A stretch of 61,470 nucleotides of DNA from Athalassotoga sp964433875 (GTDB taxonomy: Bacteria > Thermotogota > Thermotogae > Mesoaciditogales > Mesoaciditogaceae), in the NCBI GenBank assembly GCA_964433875.1, contig CAYSSO010000008.1, positions 1-61,470 on the forward strand. The letters are read 5' to 3'. Below the pieces are notes generated by a model. It saw nothing but the letters and a program-made list of their open reading frames with translations. It did no database searches and was not told the origin of the DNA. Position 1 is the stretch's first letter, and the number at the start of each line of letters is the position of its first letter. Positions 1 to 6,708 of the stretch are shown here, in pieces. The translations under genes were made by a program, and so were the position numbers.

Positions 1-1
1 A

Positions 2-220
2 ATAATGGCGATTGCAGACGTTTACGATGCGCTAAGATCGCCGAGAAGGTACAAGCGTGCCTTTAGCCATGAAGAGGCCGTGAAGATTATCCTTGAAGGA
101 GACGGAAGGACAAAGCCGGATCATTTCGATCCAAGAATTCTCGAGATATTCAGAAAGTACAACCTTGAGTTCAAAAGAATATACGAATCTCTCTTAGACG
201 AGGAGGAAAAAAATGGATGA
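2..220 (+). CDS. C-terminal end of an HD-GYP type phosphodiesterase domain protein (5' end outside window)
   Basis: Only the last 72 or so codons are inside the window; the frame is open to the left edge. The stretch ADVYDALRSPRRYKRAFSHE matches the end of HD-GYP domains, where a (V)ADV(Y/F)DAL segment is followed by a basic R-PYR-like turn and an EA helix. HD-GYP proteins usually hydrolyse cyclic di-GMP and often carry a receiver or sensor domain in front, which cannot be seen here. The stop codon TGA (218-220) lies inside the first codons of ligA, so the two genes overlap by 8 bases and are probably translationally coupled. A plain HD-domain hydrolase is possible because the catalytic residues lie upstream of the window. 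Confidence 0.7.
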   Translation: MMAIADVYDALRSPRRYKRAFSHEEAVKIILEGDGRTKPDHFDPRILEIFRKYNLEFKRIYESLLDEEEKNG

Positions 221-2225
221 GATCCCCGATGAAGTGAGATCGAAAGTTGAAAAGTTGCGTAAAGAAATAGAGTATCATAATTACAGGTATTACACCCTCA
301 ACGATCCGATCATAACTGATTACGAGTATGACATGCTCGTAAAAGAATTGCAAAGTCTCGAGGAAAAGTACCCTTCACTCAAAAGTTCGAATTCTCCGAC
401 GCAAAGAATCGGATCGAAAATACTCTCGGGCTTTTCGCCTGTGAGACATCCTGCTTTGATGTACAGTCTCGACAACATATATTCTTTTGAAGAATTGAAG
501 GAGTTTGACGAAAGGATAAAAAAACTTTCAGATCGAGACGAGATAGAGTACGTTTGCGAAATGAAGATAGACGGGCTTTCTATAAGGTTGAAGTACGAGA
601 AGGGAGAACTTGTTCTTGCCGCAACACGCGGGGATGGCGAGGTTGGAGAAGATGTTACTGACAATGCGAGAACTGTAAGGACAATACCACTCATTCTCTC
701 CGATCCCATAGATGTCGAGGTAAGAGGAGAGATATACATGTCCTACACGGAGTTTAAAAAATTGAACCTCATAAGACAGCACCAATCCCTTCCTTTATTT
801 GCAAATCCGCGCAACGCGGCCGCCGGAACATTAAGACAGTTGGACACATCTGAAGTTGCCAAAAGGCATCTCGATTCATTCATATACACACTTGAAAATC
901 CACGCAAATACGGAATAAAAACCCAGTGGGAAGCGCTTGAATTCATGAGAAAGATTGGATTTAAAGTTAACAAGGAATCCAAAATCGCAAAAAATCTCGA
1001 TGAGGTAAAAGATTATCTCGCGTGGTGCGAAAAAAGAAGAGAAGAAATAGACTATCCAATAGATGGCGCCGTCATAAAGGTTAATTCTTTCGAAATTCAG
1101 GAAAATCTGGGCTTTACCGCCAAAGCGCCACGATGGGCGATAGCCTACAAATTTCAGGCAGAACAGGTAAGGACAAAGATACTCGATGTAACTGTTCAGG
1201 TCGGCAGGACCGGTACCCTAACGCCGGTTGCAGAATTACAGCCCGTGCGCCTTGCAGGTACAACTGTCAAAAGAGCCTCCCTTCACAATTTCGATTATGT
1301 AAAGGAAAGAGACATAAGAATTGGGGATACTGTGATAATAGAGAAGGCCGGCGAGATAATTCCACAGGTTGTAAAGTCGGTCGTGGAAGAAAGGGTTGGA
1401 AGTGAAAGGCCTGTAGAAATTCCCCAAAAATGCCCCGTTTGTGGAGGACCGGTCGGAAAGTTAGATCCTCAAGATGTCGCGATAAGATGTTTGAATCCTT
1501 ACTGTCCCGCCAAACTCGAGGCGTGGATAGAGAATTTTGCTTCGCGCAAAGCCATGGACATACACGGCCTTGGCGAGAAATTGATAAAGAAGTTAATAGA
1601 GACCGGAAGGGTAAAGGATCCGTCCGATATATACGCGCTCGATAAAGAATTCTTATCAAAACTTGAAAAGATGGGAGAGAAGTCGGCCCAGAACCTTATA
1701 GATCAGATAGAAAAATCAAAATCATTGCCATTTTACAGGCTTATAATAGCCCTCGGAATTCCAATGGTTGGAGAAACCACCGCAAGGTTGATAGCCAAAA
1801 GGTACCACGATCTCGATGCTCTCCAGAACGCAAAAAAAGAGGAACTCATGAAGATAAGCGGAATAGGAGAGAAGGTCGCAACATCGATAGAGCAATTCTT
1901 CTCTCTCGATAAAACCAAAGAGATGATCGGAAAACTCAAATCTTACGGCTTTGGTTTTAAAGAATACCAGAGCGATCAGAAGGTACTATCAAACAGGCAT
2001 TTTGTGATAACGGGAACACTTTCAAAGCCACGCGAAGAAATAAAGAACTGGCTCCTTTCGCTTGGAGCCGAACTTTCTGAAAATGTATCCTCAAAAACAG
2101 ATTATCTGGTGGTAGGCGAGAATCCGGGGTCCAAACTCGACAAGGCAAGAAAACTCGGTGTTAAAATCATAAACGAAAAAGAACTTTACGAGATGGTAGA
2201 TCAACTTTCAAAGACGAGTTCGTAG
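213..2225 (+). CDS. ligA: NAD+-dependent DNA ligase LigA
   Basis: 670 residues, the usual LigA length. It seals nicks in duplex DNA using NAD+ in replication and repair. The N-terminal Ia domain carries the YH..YY motif (residues 21-27). The adenylation site is the KIDG motif with the nucleophile Lys118. An OB fold follows, then a four-cysteine zinc finger (CPVCGG ... CLNPYC, about residues 407-430). Helix-hairpin-helix repeats follow (GLGEKL, IPMVGETTA, ISGIGEKVA), and a C-terminal BRCT domain starts at about residue 590 (HFVITGTL). The start ATG has a GGAGG 7 bases upstream (202-206), inside the 3' end of the HD-GYP gene. The last 25 bases overlap the 3' end of the convergent osmC gene. Confidence 0.97.
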   Translation: MDEIPDEVRSKVEKLRKEIEYHNYRYYTLNDPIITDYEYDMLVKELQSLEEKYPSLKSSNSPTQRIGSKILSGFSPVRHPALMYSLDNIYSFEELKEFDERIKKLSDRDEIEYVCEMKIDGLSIRLKYEKGELVLAATRGDGEVGEDVTDNARTVRTIPLILSDPIDVEVRGEIYMSYTEFKKLNLIRQHQSLPLFANPRNAAAGTLRQLDTSEVAKRHLDSFIYTLENPRKYGIKTQWEALEFMRKIGFKVNKESKIAKNLDEVKDYLAWCEKRREEIDYPIDGAVIKVNSFEIQENLGFTAKAPRWAIAYKFQAEQVRTKILDVTVQVGRTGTLTPVAELQPVRLAGTTVKRASLHNFDYVKERDIRIGDTVIIEKAGEIIPQVVKSVVEERVGSERPVEIPQKCPVCGGPVGKLDPQDVAIRCLNPYCPAKLEAWIENFASRKAMDIHGLGEKLIKKLIETGRVKDPSDIYALDKEFLSKLEKMGEKSAQNLIDQIEKSKSLPFYRLIIALGIPMVGETTARLIAKRYHDLDALQNAKKEELMKISGIGEKVATSIEQFFSLDKTKEMIGKLKSYGFGFKEYQSDQKVLSNRHFVITGTLSKPREEIKNWLLSLGAELSENVSSKTDYLVVGENPGSKLDKARKLGVKIINEKELYEMVDQLSKTSS

Positions 2226-2608
2226 GTTATATTTGCAGATTTTCTTAGCATGGCCGAAGCGCTACAGTACTTTGTCTGCGAAAGGTTAACGGCCTTTTCG
2301 GCATTTTCTTTTGGAACATTTCCGTAAAAGATATATTTAAGGTGAATATCCGTGTAAATTTTTGGATGTTCTTTTGCTTTTGTGTAACTTATTTCTATTT
2401 TAAAATCCCTCGGTGTTGTCTTCATCTTTTCAAGTATAGAGACGACATCCATCGCGGTGCATCCGGCAAGGGCTGCTAAAAGTACCTCCATAGGTCTTGC
2501 GGCAGTGTCTTCTCCTCCGACATCCATGTAAGCATCCATAACAACTTCGTGATTTGATTCGGTGTGGGCCGTGAATTTCATCTTTCCATTCCAGTTCAGC
2601 GTCAGCAT
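2201..2608 (-). CDS. OsmC/Ohr family redox protein
   Basis: About 135 residues, normal for the OsmC-like family. These thiol-dependent enzymes reduce organic or fatty-acid hydroperoxides. The two reactive cysteines sit in their usual places: one in ALAGCTAMDVV and one in QTKYCSASAM. The first in-frame ATG is at 2626, but the ATG at 2608 is preferred because GGAGGA lies directly in front of it (spacing is short, about 4 bases). The gene is 10 bases downstream of flgN and on the same strand, so it is probably the last gene of a trpB2/flgM/flgN/osmC series. Its 3' end overlaps ligA. The exact peroxide substrate cannot be told from sequence. Confidence 0.88.
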   Translation of the reverse strand: MLTLNWNGKMKFTAHTESNHEVVMDAYMDVGGEDTAARPMEVLLAALAGCTAMDVVSILEKMKTTPRDFKIEISYTKAKEHPKIYTDIHLKYIFYGNVPKENAEKAVNLSQTKYCSASAMLRKSANITYELVFES

Positions 2609-2618
2609 ATTTCCTCCT

Positions 2619-3085
2619 TCATGCATTTCCGTTAAAAATCATCCCGCTCGGAATATGGGATGTTTTATCGTAAGTCTTATCCTGAGATTTGAAAAGGTTC
2701 ATTATAAGGTCGAATTCTTCGAGTCTGTAAGTTATCATCCTTTGAATTCCCAAATTTATAAGGCTTACCTCATTTATGACACTCGTCATCTTTGCGACCA
2801 CGACGGCAAGATCGTGCCTTAAAGGCTCGTTGATCACGCTTATTATGGCCGAAATCGTCGGATCTACCCTGAGATCTTTTGTTATCTTGAGNNNNNNNNN
2901 NAATTCAATCTTTTGTGTTCGAGATCGTCGAGAACATGAAGTTTATCCTTTTCTTTTTCCAAAATATTTTTCAGTCTTTCAACATCGTTTTTTTCTACGG
3001 CCTCTCTTTTTTCCTTGAGTATATCGACAAGTTCTAAGAATTCATCGTATTCCTCTTCGAGTACCTTTATAAGTTCTTCAACCAT
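2619..3085 (-). CDS. flgN: FlgN-like flagellar export chaperone, interrupted by an assembly gap
   Basis: The N-terminal part (from ATG 3085) reads as an acidic coiled coil, MVEELIKVLEEEYDEFLELV. The C-terminal part resumes after the N run as LKITKDLRVDPTISAII and goes on to the stop at 2619. The two halves lie in different frames only because the ten Ns are a placeholder of wrong length; together they give about 150 residues, right for FlgN. FlgN keeps the hook-filament junction proteins FlgK and FlgL unfolded before export. The assignment rests on size, helical character and position directly after flgM. The start overlaps the flgM stop by one base (TGATG). A frameshift mutation cannot be excluded until the gap is closed. 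Confidence 0.72.
2892..2901. other. Assembly gap of ten Ns inside flgN
   Basis: Ten consecutive Ns. The flanking coding frames do not join with a 10-base spacer, so the number is a placeholder rather than a measured length. Confidence 0.98.
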
Positions 3086-3363
3086 CAGAACTCACCTATT
3101 TCATTCATCATTTTTTTGACTATATTTTCAACATTCACGCTGTACTGTCCGGACTGGACAAGGGCCTTTATTTGATCGACCTTTTGTGACCTTGACTTCT
3201 CTATATCGCTAACACTCGCTGCCATCGAGATGAAGGTTTTGAAGTCTAACTTAGTGCCAACAAAAAGGTCTTCATTTGATCTTTCTGCCTTTTTTGGCCT
3301 TTCTCCTTTTGGATCTTTTCCATTTTCCGGCTGTGGTACCCCGGATATACCATCTATTCTCAT
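3085..3363 (-). CDS. flgM: FlgM, anti-sigma-28 factor
   Basis: 92 residues. FlgM binds and inhibits the flagellar sigma factor FliA until it is exported through the finished hook. The N-terminal MRIDGISG start, a lysine/glutamate-rich disordered middle, and a C-terminal helical part ending in a KALVQSGQYSVN--IV-KM segment are typical of FlgM. An upstream in-frame ATG exists at 3381, but the start at 3363 is better: GGAGGT (3370-3375) lies 6 bases before it, and the sigma-28 promoter at 3383-3409 would begin transcription at about 3376, downstream of the first ATG. flgN follows with a one-base overlap, the common flgM-flgN order. Confidence 0.9.
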   Translation of the reverse strand: MRIDGISGVPQPENGKDPKGERPKKAERSNEDLFVGTKLDFKTFISMAASVSDIEKSRSQKVDQIKALVQSGQYSVNVENIVKKMMNEIGEF

Positions 3364-3382
3364 CTTACCACCTCCGTACATA

Positions 3383-3409
3383 TTATCGGCAGGATACGGC
3401 TAAAATTCA
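3383..3409 (-). promoter_or_regulatory. Sigma-28 (FliA) type promoter for flgM-flgN
   Basis: On the minus strand GCCGATAA (3390-3383) is identical to the sigma-28 -10 consensus. Eleven bases upstream, TGAATTTT (3409-3402) matches TAAAGTTT at 6 of 8 positions. The predicted start of transcription falls between the two candidate flgM start codons, which supports both the promoter and the downstream start. It sits in the short space behind trpB2, so flgMN can be made independently of trpB2. Confidence 0.8.
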
Positions 3410-3435
3410 AGTGCTATATCCTGCCGTGGCGGTGG

Positions 3436-4710
3436 CTATTTTCCAACGTAAGAGTTAAGATCTAAAAGACCGTGGCCGCTGAAATTGAAAACTATGACCT
3501 TTTCCTCCCCGCTCTTCGCACACTCCTTTGCGTAACGTGCAACTCCCGCGATAGCGTGGCTTGTTTCGGGCGCCGGAATAATGCCTTCCGTTATCGCAAA
3601 TAATTTTGCATATTCAAATGCTTCATCTTGCGGAATTGCGATCGCCTTCATGTAATTTTCTTTGACAAGACGGCTTATTATTGGAGATGCCCCATGGTAC
3701 CTCAATCCACCCGCGTAAATTGGAGGCGGGACGAATTCTGAACCGAGCGTGTACATCTTGAGCATCGGGGTAAGATGGGCCGTGTCTCCGTAATCGTATT
3801 TATATTCTCCCTTTGTGAAAGATGGGCATTCTGTAGGTTCGCATGCCACTATTTCGAGTGATTTTTTCTTCATCTTTAATGGAATAAATGGCAATGTAAA
3901 TCCGCCAAAGTTTGATCCACCGCCGAAGCATCCTATCAAAACGTCCGGCTCCTCTCCGACAAGTTCGAGTTGTTTTTGCGCCTCTTCGCCTATAACAGTT
4001 TGGTGTAAAAGCACGTGATCGAGCACACTGCCAAGAGAATAATGCGTCTTTTCCTTCGAAAGCGCGAATTCTATAGCCTCGCTTATTGCCATCCCGAGAG
4101 AACCGGTCGAGTCTGGTTTAGCCGATAGAATTTTCTTTCCGTAATTTGTGAAATCACTTGGGCTGGGGTGGATCTTCCCGTTAAAAAGGTTTACCATGTA
4201 TTTTCTTGCCGGCTTCTGTTCAAAACTTACCTTTACCATAAAGACGTTAACGTCTAAATTGAAGTACGCGCCCGCAAAGGCAAGGGCACTCCCCCACTGT
4301 CCCGCTCCAGTTTCTGTCGATATCTTTGTTGTTCCTTCTACAAGATTGTAATACGCCTGAGCGAGGGCCGTGTTTAGTTTGTGACTGCCCGTTGGGCTTA
4401 CCGATTCATTTTTATAATATATGCGCGCCGGGGTCTTTAAAGCCCTTTCAAACCCTATGGCCCTTACAAGCGGGGTAGGTCTGTAGAGGGCGTAAGCCTC
4501 TCTTACCTTTTCTGGAATCTCGATATACCTTTCCTTTGTGCCCTCCTGCATTACAAGAGTTTTGGGAAATAAGACCTCGAGTTTTTGTGGATCTACCGGT
4601 TTCATGGTTTGAGGGTCGATCGGAGGATCAAGATCGAAAGGCAGATCTGCCTTGACATTGTACCAGTATTTAGGTATGTCCTCTTCTTTTAGATACACAA
4701 ATCTCCTCAT
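3436..4710 (-). CDS. trpB2: TrpB2-type tryptophan synthase beta chain
   Basis: 424 residues, the length of the TrpB2 branch (longer N-terminus than TrpB1). The PLP lysine is Lys111 in GSHKLNTA, and the glycine-rich phosphate loop is GCFGGGSNFGG. TrpB2 condenses indole with L-serine to make tryptophan; many members are thought to salvage indole or use O-phosphoserine and need no TrpA partner. No other trp gene lies in this window. The ATG has AGGGAGG 7 bases upstream. The gene is preceded by a promoter, a Trp-rich leader peptide and a terminator, so its transcription is almost certainly controlled by tryptophanyl-tRNA charging. Expression is followed by flgMN/osmC on the same strand. Confidence 0.95.
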   Translation of the reverse strand: MRRFVYLKEEDIPKYWYNVKADLPFDLDPPIDPQTMKPVDPQKLEVLFPKTLVMQEGTKERYIEIPEKVREAYALYRPTPLVRAIGFERALKTPARIYYKNESVSPTGSHKLNTALAQAYYNLVEGTTKISTETGAGQWGSALAFAGAYFNLDVNVFMVKVSFEQKPARKYMVNLFNGKIHPSPSDFTNYGKKILSAKPDSTGSLGMAISEAIEFALSKEKTHYSLGSVLDHVLLHQTVIGEEAQKQLELVGEEPDVLIGCFGGGSNFGGFTLPFIPLKMKKKSLEIVACEPTECPSFTKGEYKYDYGDTAHLTPMLKMYTLGSEFVPPPIYAGGLRYHGASPIISRLVKENYMKAIAIPQDEAFEYAKLFAITEGIIPAPETSHAIAGVARYAKECAKSGEEKVIVFNFSGHGLLDLNSYVGK

Positions 4711-4727
4711 TTGAATTCCTCCCTTCT

Positions 4728-4765
4728 AAAATGAAAATCGGGGATCTTTTTTCAAGATCCCCGAT
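4728..4765 (-). terminator. Intrinsic terminator of the trpB2 attenuator
   Basis: Perfect 12-bp stem ATCGGGGATCTT / AAGATCCCCGAT (4765-4754 and 4748-4737) with a GAAAA loop, followed by TTTCATTTT. It stands upstream of the trpB2 Shine-Dalgarno and not behind any long gene, so it acts as an attenuator. Confidence 0.92.
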
Positions 4766-4802
4766 GCTGAATTTATGGCAAAAGATACCACTCCCTTCAA
4801 CA

Positions 4803-4853
4803 TCAGGGGCGGTACCACCACCAATTTTCGATTTTGAAATTCAAATCAATCAT
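4803..4853 (-). CDS. trpL: Trp leader peptide MIDLNFKIENWWWYRP
   Basis: A 16-codon ORF starting at ATG 4853 with AAAGGTGA in front, ending in TGA (4805-4803). Three consecutive TGG codons at positions 11-13 are a hallmark of a transcription-attenuation leader peptide. It lies between a good sigma-A type promoter and a strong terminator, and the terminator is followed 18 bases later by trpB2. No known function for the peptide itself is expected. The symbol is by analogy with the enteric trp leader. Confidence 0.85.
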   Translation of the reverse strand: MIDLNFKIENWWWYRP

Positions 4854-4870
4854 AAAATCACCTTTAGTAA

Positions 4871-4899
4871 AATATATCATAGAATTTTCAAAAAGTCAA
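4871..4899 (-). promoter_or_regulatory. Sigma-A promoter of the trp leader/trpB2
   Basis: TTGACT (4899-4894), 17-base spacer, TATATT (4876-4871) on the minus strand: five of six matches in each box. Transcription would start about 10 bases before the leader-peptide start codon. Confidence 0.8.
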
Positions 4900-5017
4900 T
4901 TCTCGAAAATCTATTGAGCGTAAACTCACTCATCACCACTTATTCTTGGAGGCATCCTGCCTTCCATCTCATCTTTTTCATATAATGCACACAGGGCGTT
5001 TAGAACAAATCGTTTTG

Positions 5018-5026
5018 TGATATACT
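5018..5026 (+). promoter_or_regulatory. Probable extended -10 promoter for hutU
   Basis: TGATATACT (5018-5026) is an extended -10 element. No good -35 hexamer is visible at 16-18 bases. It lies 32 bases before the hutU start codon, in the 348-base divergent space between trpB2 and hutU. The rest of that space on the plus strand shows nothing further that I can support. Confidence 0.45.
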
Positions 5027-5058
5027 CTTTTTGAATTTTCGAAAAGGAGGAAGCCTTT

Positions 5059-6708
5059 ATGGAAAGGATAATAAGAGCACCAAGAGGACAAAATATAACG
5101 TGCAAATCTTGGCAGACAGAGGCTCCAATGCGCATGATAATGAACAATCTCGATCCCGAGGTCGCAAGAGATCCCGCACATCTTATAGTCTACGGCGGAA
5201 CAGGAAAGGCCGCGAGGAACTGGGAATCTTTTGATTCCATAGTGAACACGCTAAAGAGACTTAACGATGATGAAACTTTGATCGTTCAATCGGGTAAACC
5301 CGTTGCGGTCTTTAGAACCAACGTTTGGGCTCCGCGAGTTTTAATCTCAAATGCCATGTTGGTACCGAAATGGGCAGACTGGGAATATTTCAGAGAACTT
5401 GAATCGAGAGGATTGACAATGTTTGGGCAGATGACGGCCGGCAGTTGGATATACATAGGCACTCAAGGAATCCTTCAAGGAACATACGAGGTTTTTTACG
5501 CCGTGGCCGAAAAGTATTTTGGCGGGACTCTATCTGGTAAGATAGCCGTTACAGCAGGTCTCGGAGAGATGGGAGGAGCCCAGCCTTTGGCCGTGACCTT
5601 TAACGGTGGAGTTATCATAGCGGTAGAGGTCGATAAACGCATGATAGAAAGAAGGCTCGAAAAGCATTATCTCGATACATGGACAGATTCTTACGAGAAT
5701 GCCATAAAGATGGCCAAAGAAGCGGCGAGGGAAGGACGTCCACTTTCGATAGGCCTTCTTGGGAATATCGCCGACATCCTTCCAAGGATGGTAAAGGATA
5801 ATTTCGTGCCAGACATAGTCACAGATCAAACCTCAGCGCACGATCCGCTTAACGGATACATTCCTTCGGGTATGGACGTTGAAAGTGCCGCCCAAATGAG
5901 AGAAAGAGACAGAGACGGTTATTTGAATAAAGTCTTTGAATCTATGGTAGGCCACGTTGAGGCTATCGTTGAGATGAAAAGACGCGGTGCAAGGGTTTTC
6001 GAATATGGAAATAATTTGAGGCGTATGGCATACGATCACGGCGCGAAGGATGCATTCGAAATCGTTGGATATGTGCCCGAATACATAAGGCCCCTCTTTG
6101 CTCAAGGAAAGGGGCCCTTCAGATGGGTAGCCCTCTCTGGCGATCCCCAAGACATATACAAAACCGATGAGGTTGTCTTAAAACTCTTCCCTTACGACGA
6201 TCATTTGAAAAGATGGATAAAGATGGCCCACGAAAAGGTCAACTGGCAGGGATTACCCGCAAGGATATGCTGGCTCGGCCAGGGAGAAAGAGAGGCATTT
6301 GGGCTTGAGATAAATAAAATGGTAAGAGATGGCAAACTCTCTCCGATCGTAATAGGCCGGGATCACCACGATACGGGATCCGTCGCCTCTCCTTACAGGG
6401 AAACTGAGGCCATGAAAGATGGATCTGATGCCGTAGCGGATTGGCCGATACTCAACGCGCTTTTGAATACAGCCTCCGGAGCGACATGGGTCTCGGTTCA
6501 CCACGGCGGCGGCGTTGGAATAGGTTATTCGATACACGCCGGCTTTGTCTGTGTTGCCGATGGGACAAAATTAGAAGATGAAAAGATATCGAGGGTGTTA
6601 AACAACGATCCCGGAATCGGGGTTGTCCGCCACGCCGATGCTGGATACGAAATAGCGATTGAGACGGCAAAAAAGCACAATATAGATATACCGATGGGAG
6701 GTTTTTGA
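5059..6708 (+). CDS. hutU: Urocanate hydratase (urocanase)
   Basis: 549 residues, matching the family (about 550). It converts urocanate to imidazolone propionate with a tightly bound NAD+, the second step of histidine breakdown. The NAD+ region is clear: GTQGILQGTYE and GLGEMGGAQPLAVT. The conserved ICWLGQGER segment and the HHGGGVGIGYSIHAG segment near the C-terminus are also present. AGGAGG lies 8 bases before the ATG. No hutH, hutI or hutG is in the window; instead the stop codon overlaps the start of an O-antigen ligase-like gene (TGATG). The enzyme call is firm, but its pathway role here is open. Confidence 0.96.
   Translation: MERIIRAPRGQNITCKSWQTEAPMRMIMNNLDPEVARDPAHLIVYGGTGKAARNWESFDSIVNTLKRLNDDETLIVQSGKPVAVFRTNVWAPRVLISNAMLVPKWADWEYFRELESRGLTMFGQMTAGSWIYIGTQGILQGTYEVFYAVAEKYFGGTLSGKIAVTAGLGEMGGAQPLAVTFNGGVIIAVEVDKRMIERRLEKHYLDTWTDSYENAIKMAKEAAREGRPLSIGLLGNIADILPRMVKDNFVPDIVTDQTSAHDPLNGYIPSGMDVESAAQMRERDRDGYLNKVFESMVGHVEAIVEMKRRGARVFEYGNNLRRMAYDHGAKDAFEIVGYVPEYIRPLFAQGKGPFRWVALSGDPQDIYKTDEVVLKLFPYDDHLKRWIKMAHEKVNWQGLPARICWLGQGEREAFGLEINKMVRDGKLSPIVIGRDHHDTGSVASPYRETEAMKDGSDAVADWPILNALLNTASGATWVSVHHGGGVGIGYSIHAGFVCVADGTKLEDEKISRVLNNDPGIGVVRHADAGYEIAIETAKKHNIDIPMGGF

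Larger units (their letters stand above)
4728..4864 (-). promoter_or_regulatory. Tryptophan transcription attenuator in the trpB2 leader
   Basis: The leader runs from the predicted start of transcription near 4864 to the U-rich end of a terminator at 4728. It contains a short ORF with three tandem Trp codons (4823-4815). An antiterminator can form between CCCCTGATGTTGAA (4809-4796, covering the leader stop codon) and TTCAGCATCGGGG (4771-4759), with one bulged U and one G-U pair. The 3' arm of this helix is also the 5' arm of the terminator, so the two exclude each other. A ribosome stalled at UGG leaves CCCCUGA free and allows antitermination; a ribosome that reaches the stop covers it. A weaker hairpin between ACCGCCC and GGGAGTGGT (inner mismatches) may be the pause structure. 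Confidence 0.85.

Noticed and set aside
2619..3085. Frameshifted flgN pseudogene
   Set aside because: The frame change falls exactly at a ten-N placeholder, so an assembly gap explains it.
4728..4870. T-box riboswitch upstream of trpB2, because GGTGGTACCGC resembles the T-box core
   Set aside because: There is no room for Stem I between promoter and terminator, and the same bases are better explained as Trp-Trp-Trp-Tyr-Arg codons of a leader peptide with a proper start, stop and antiterminator.
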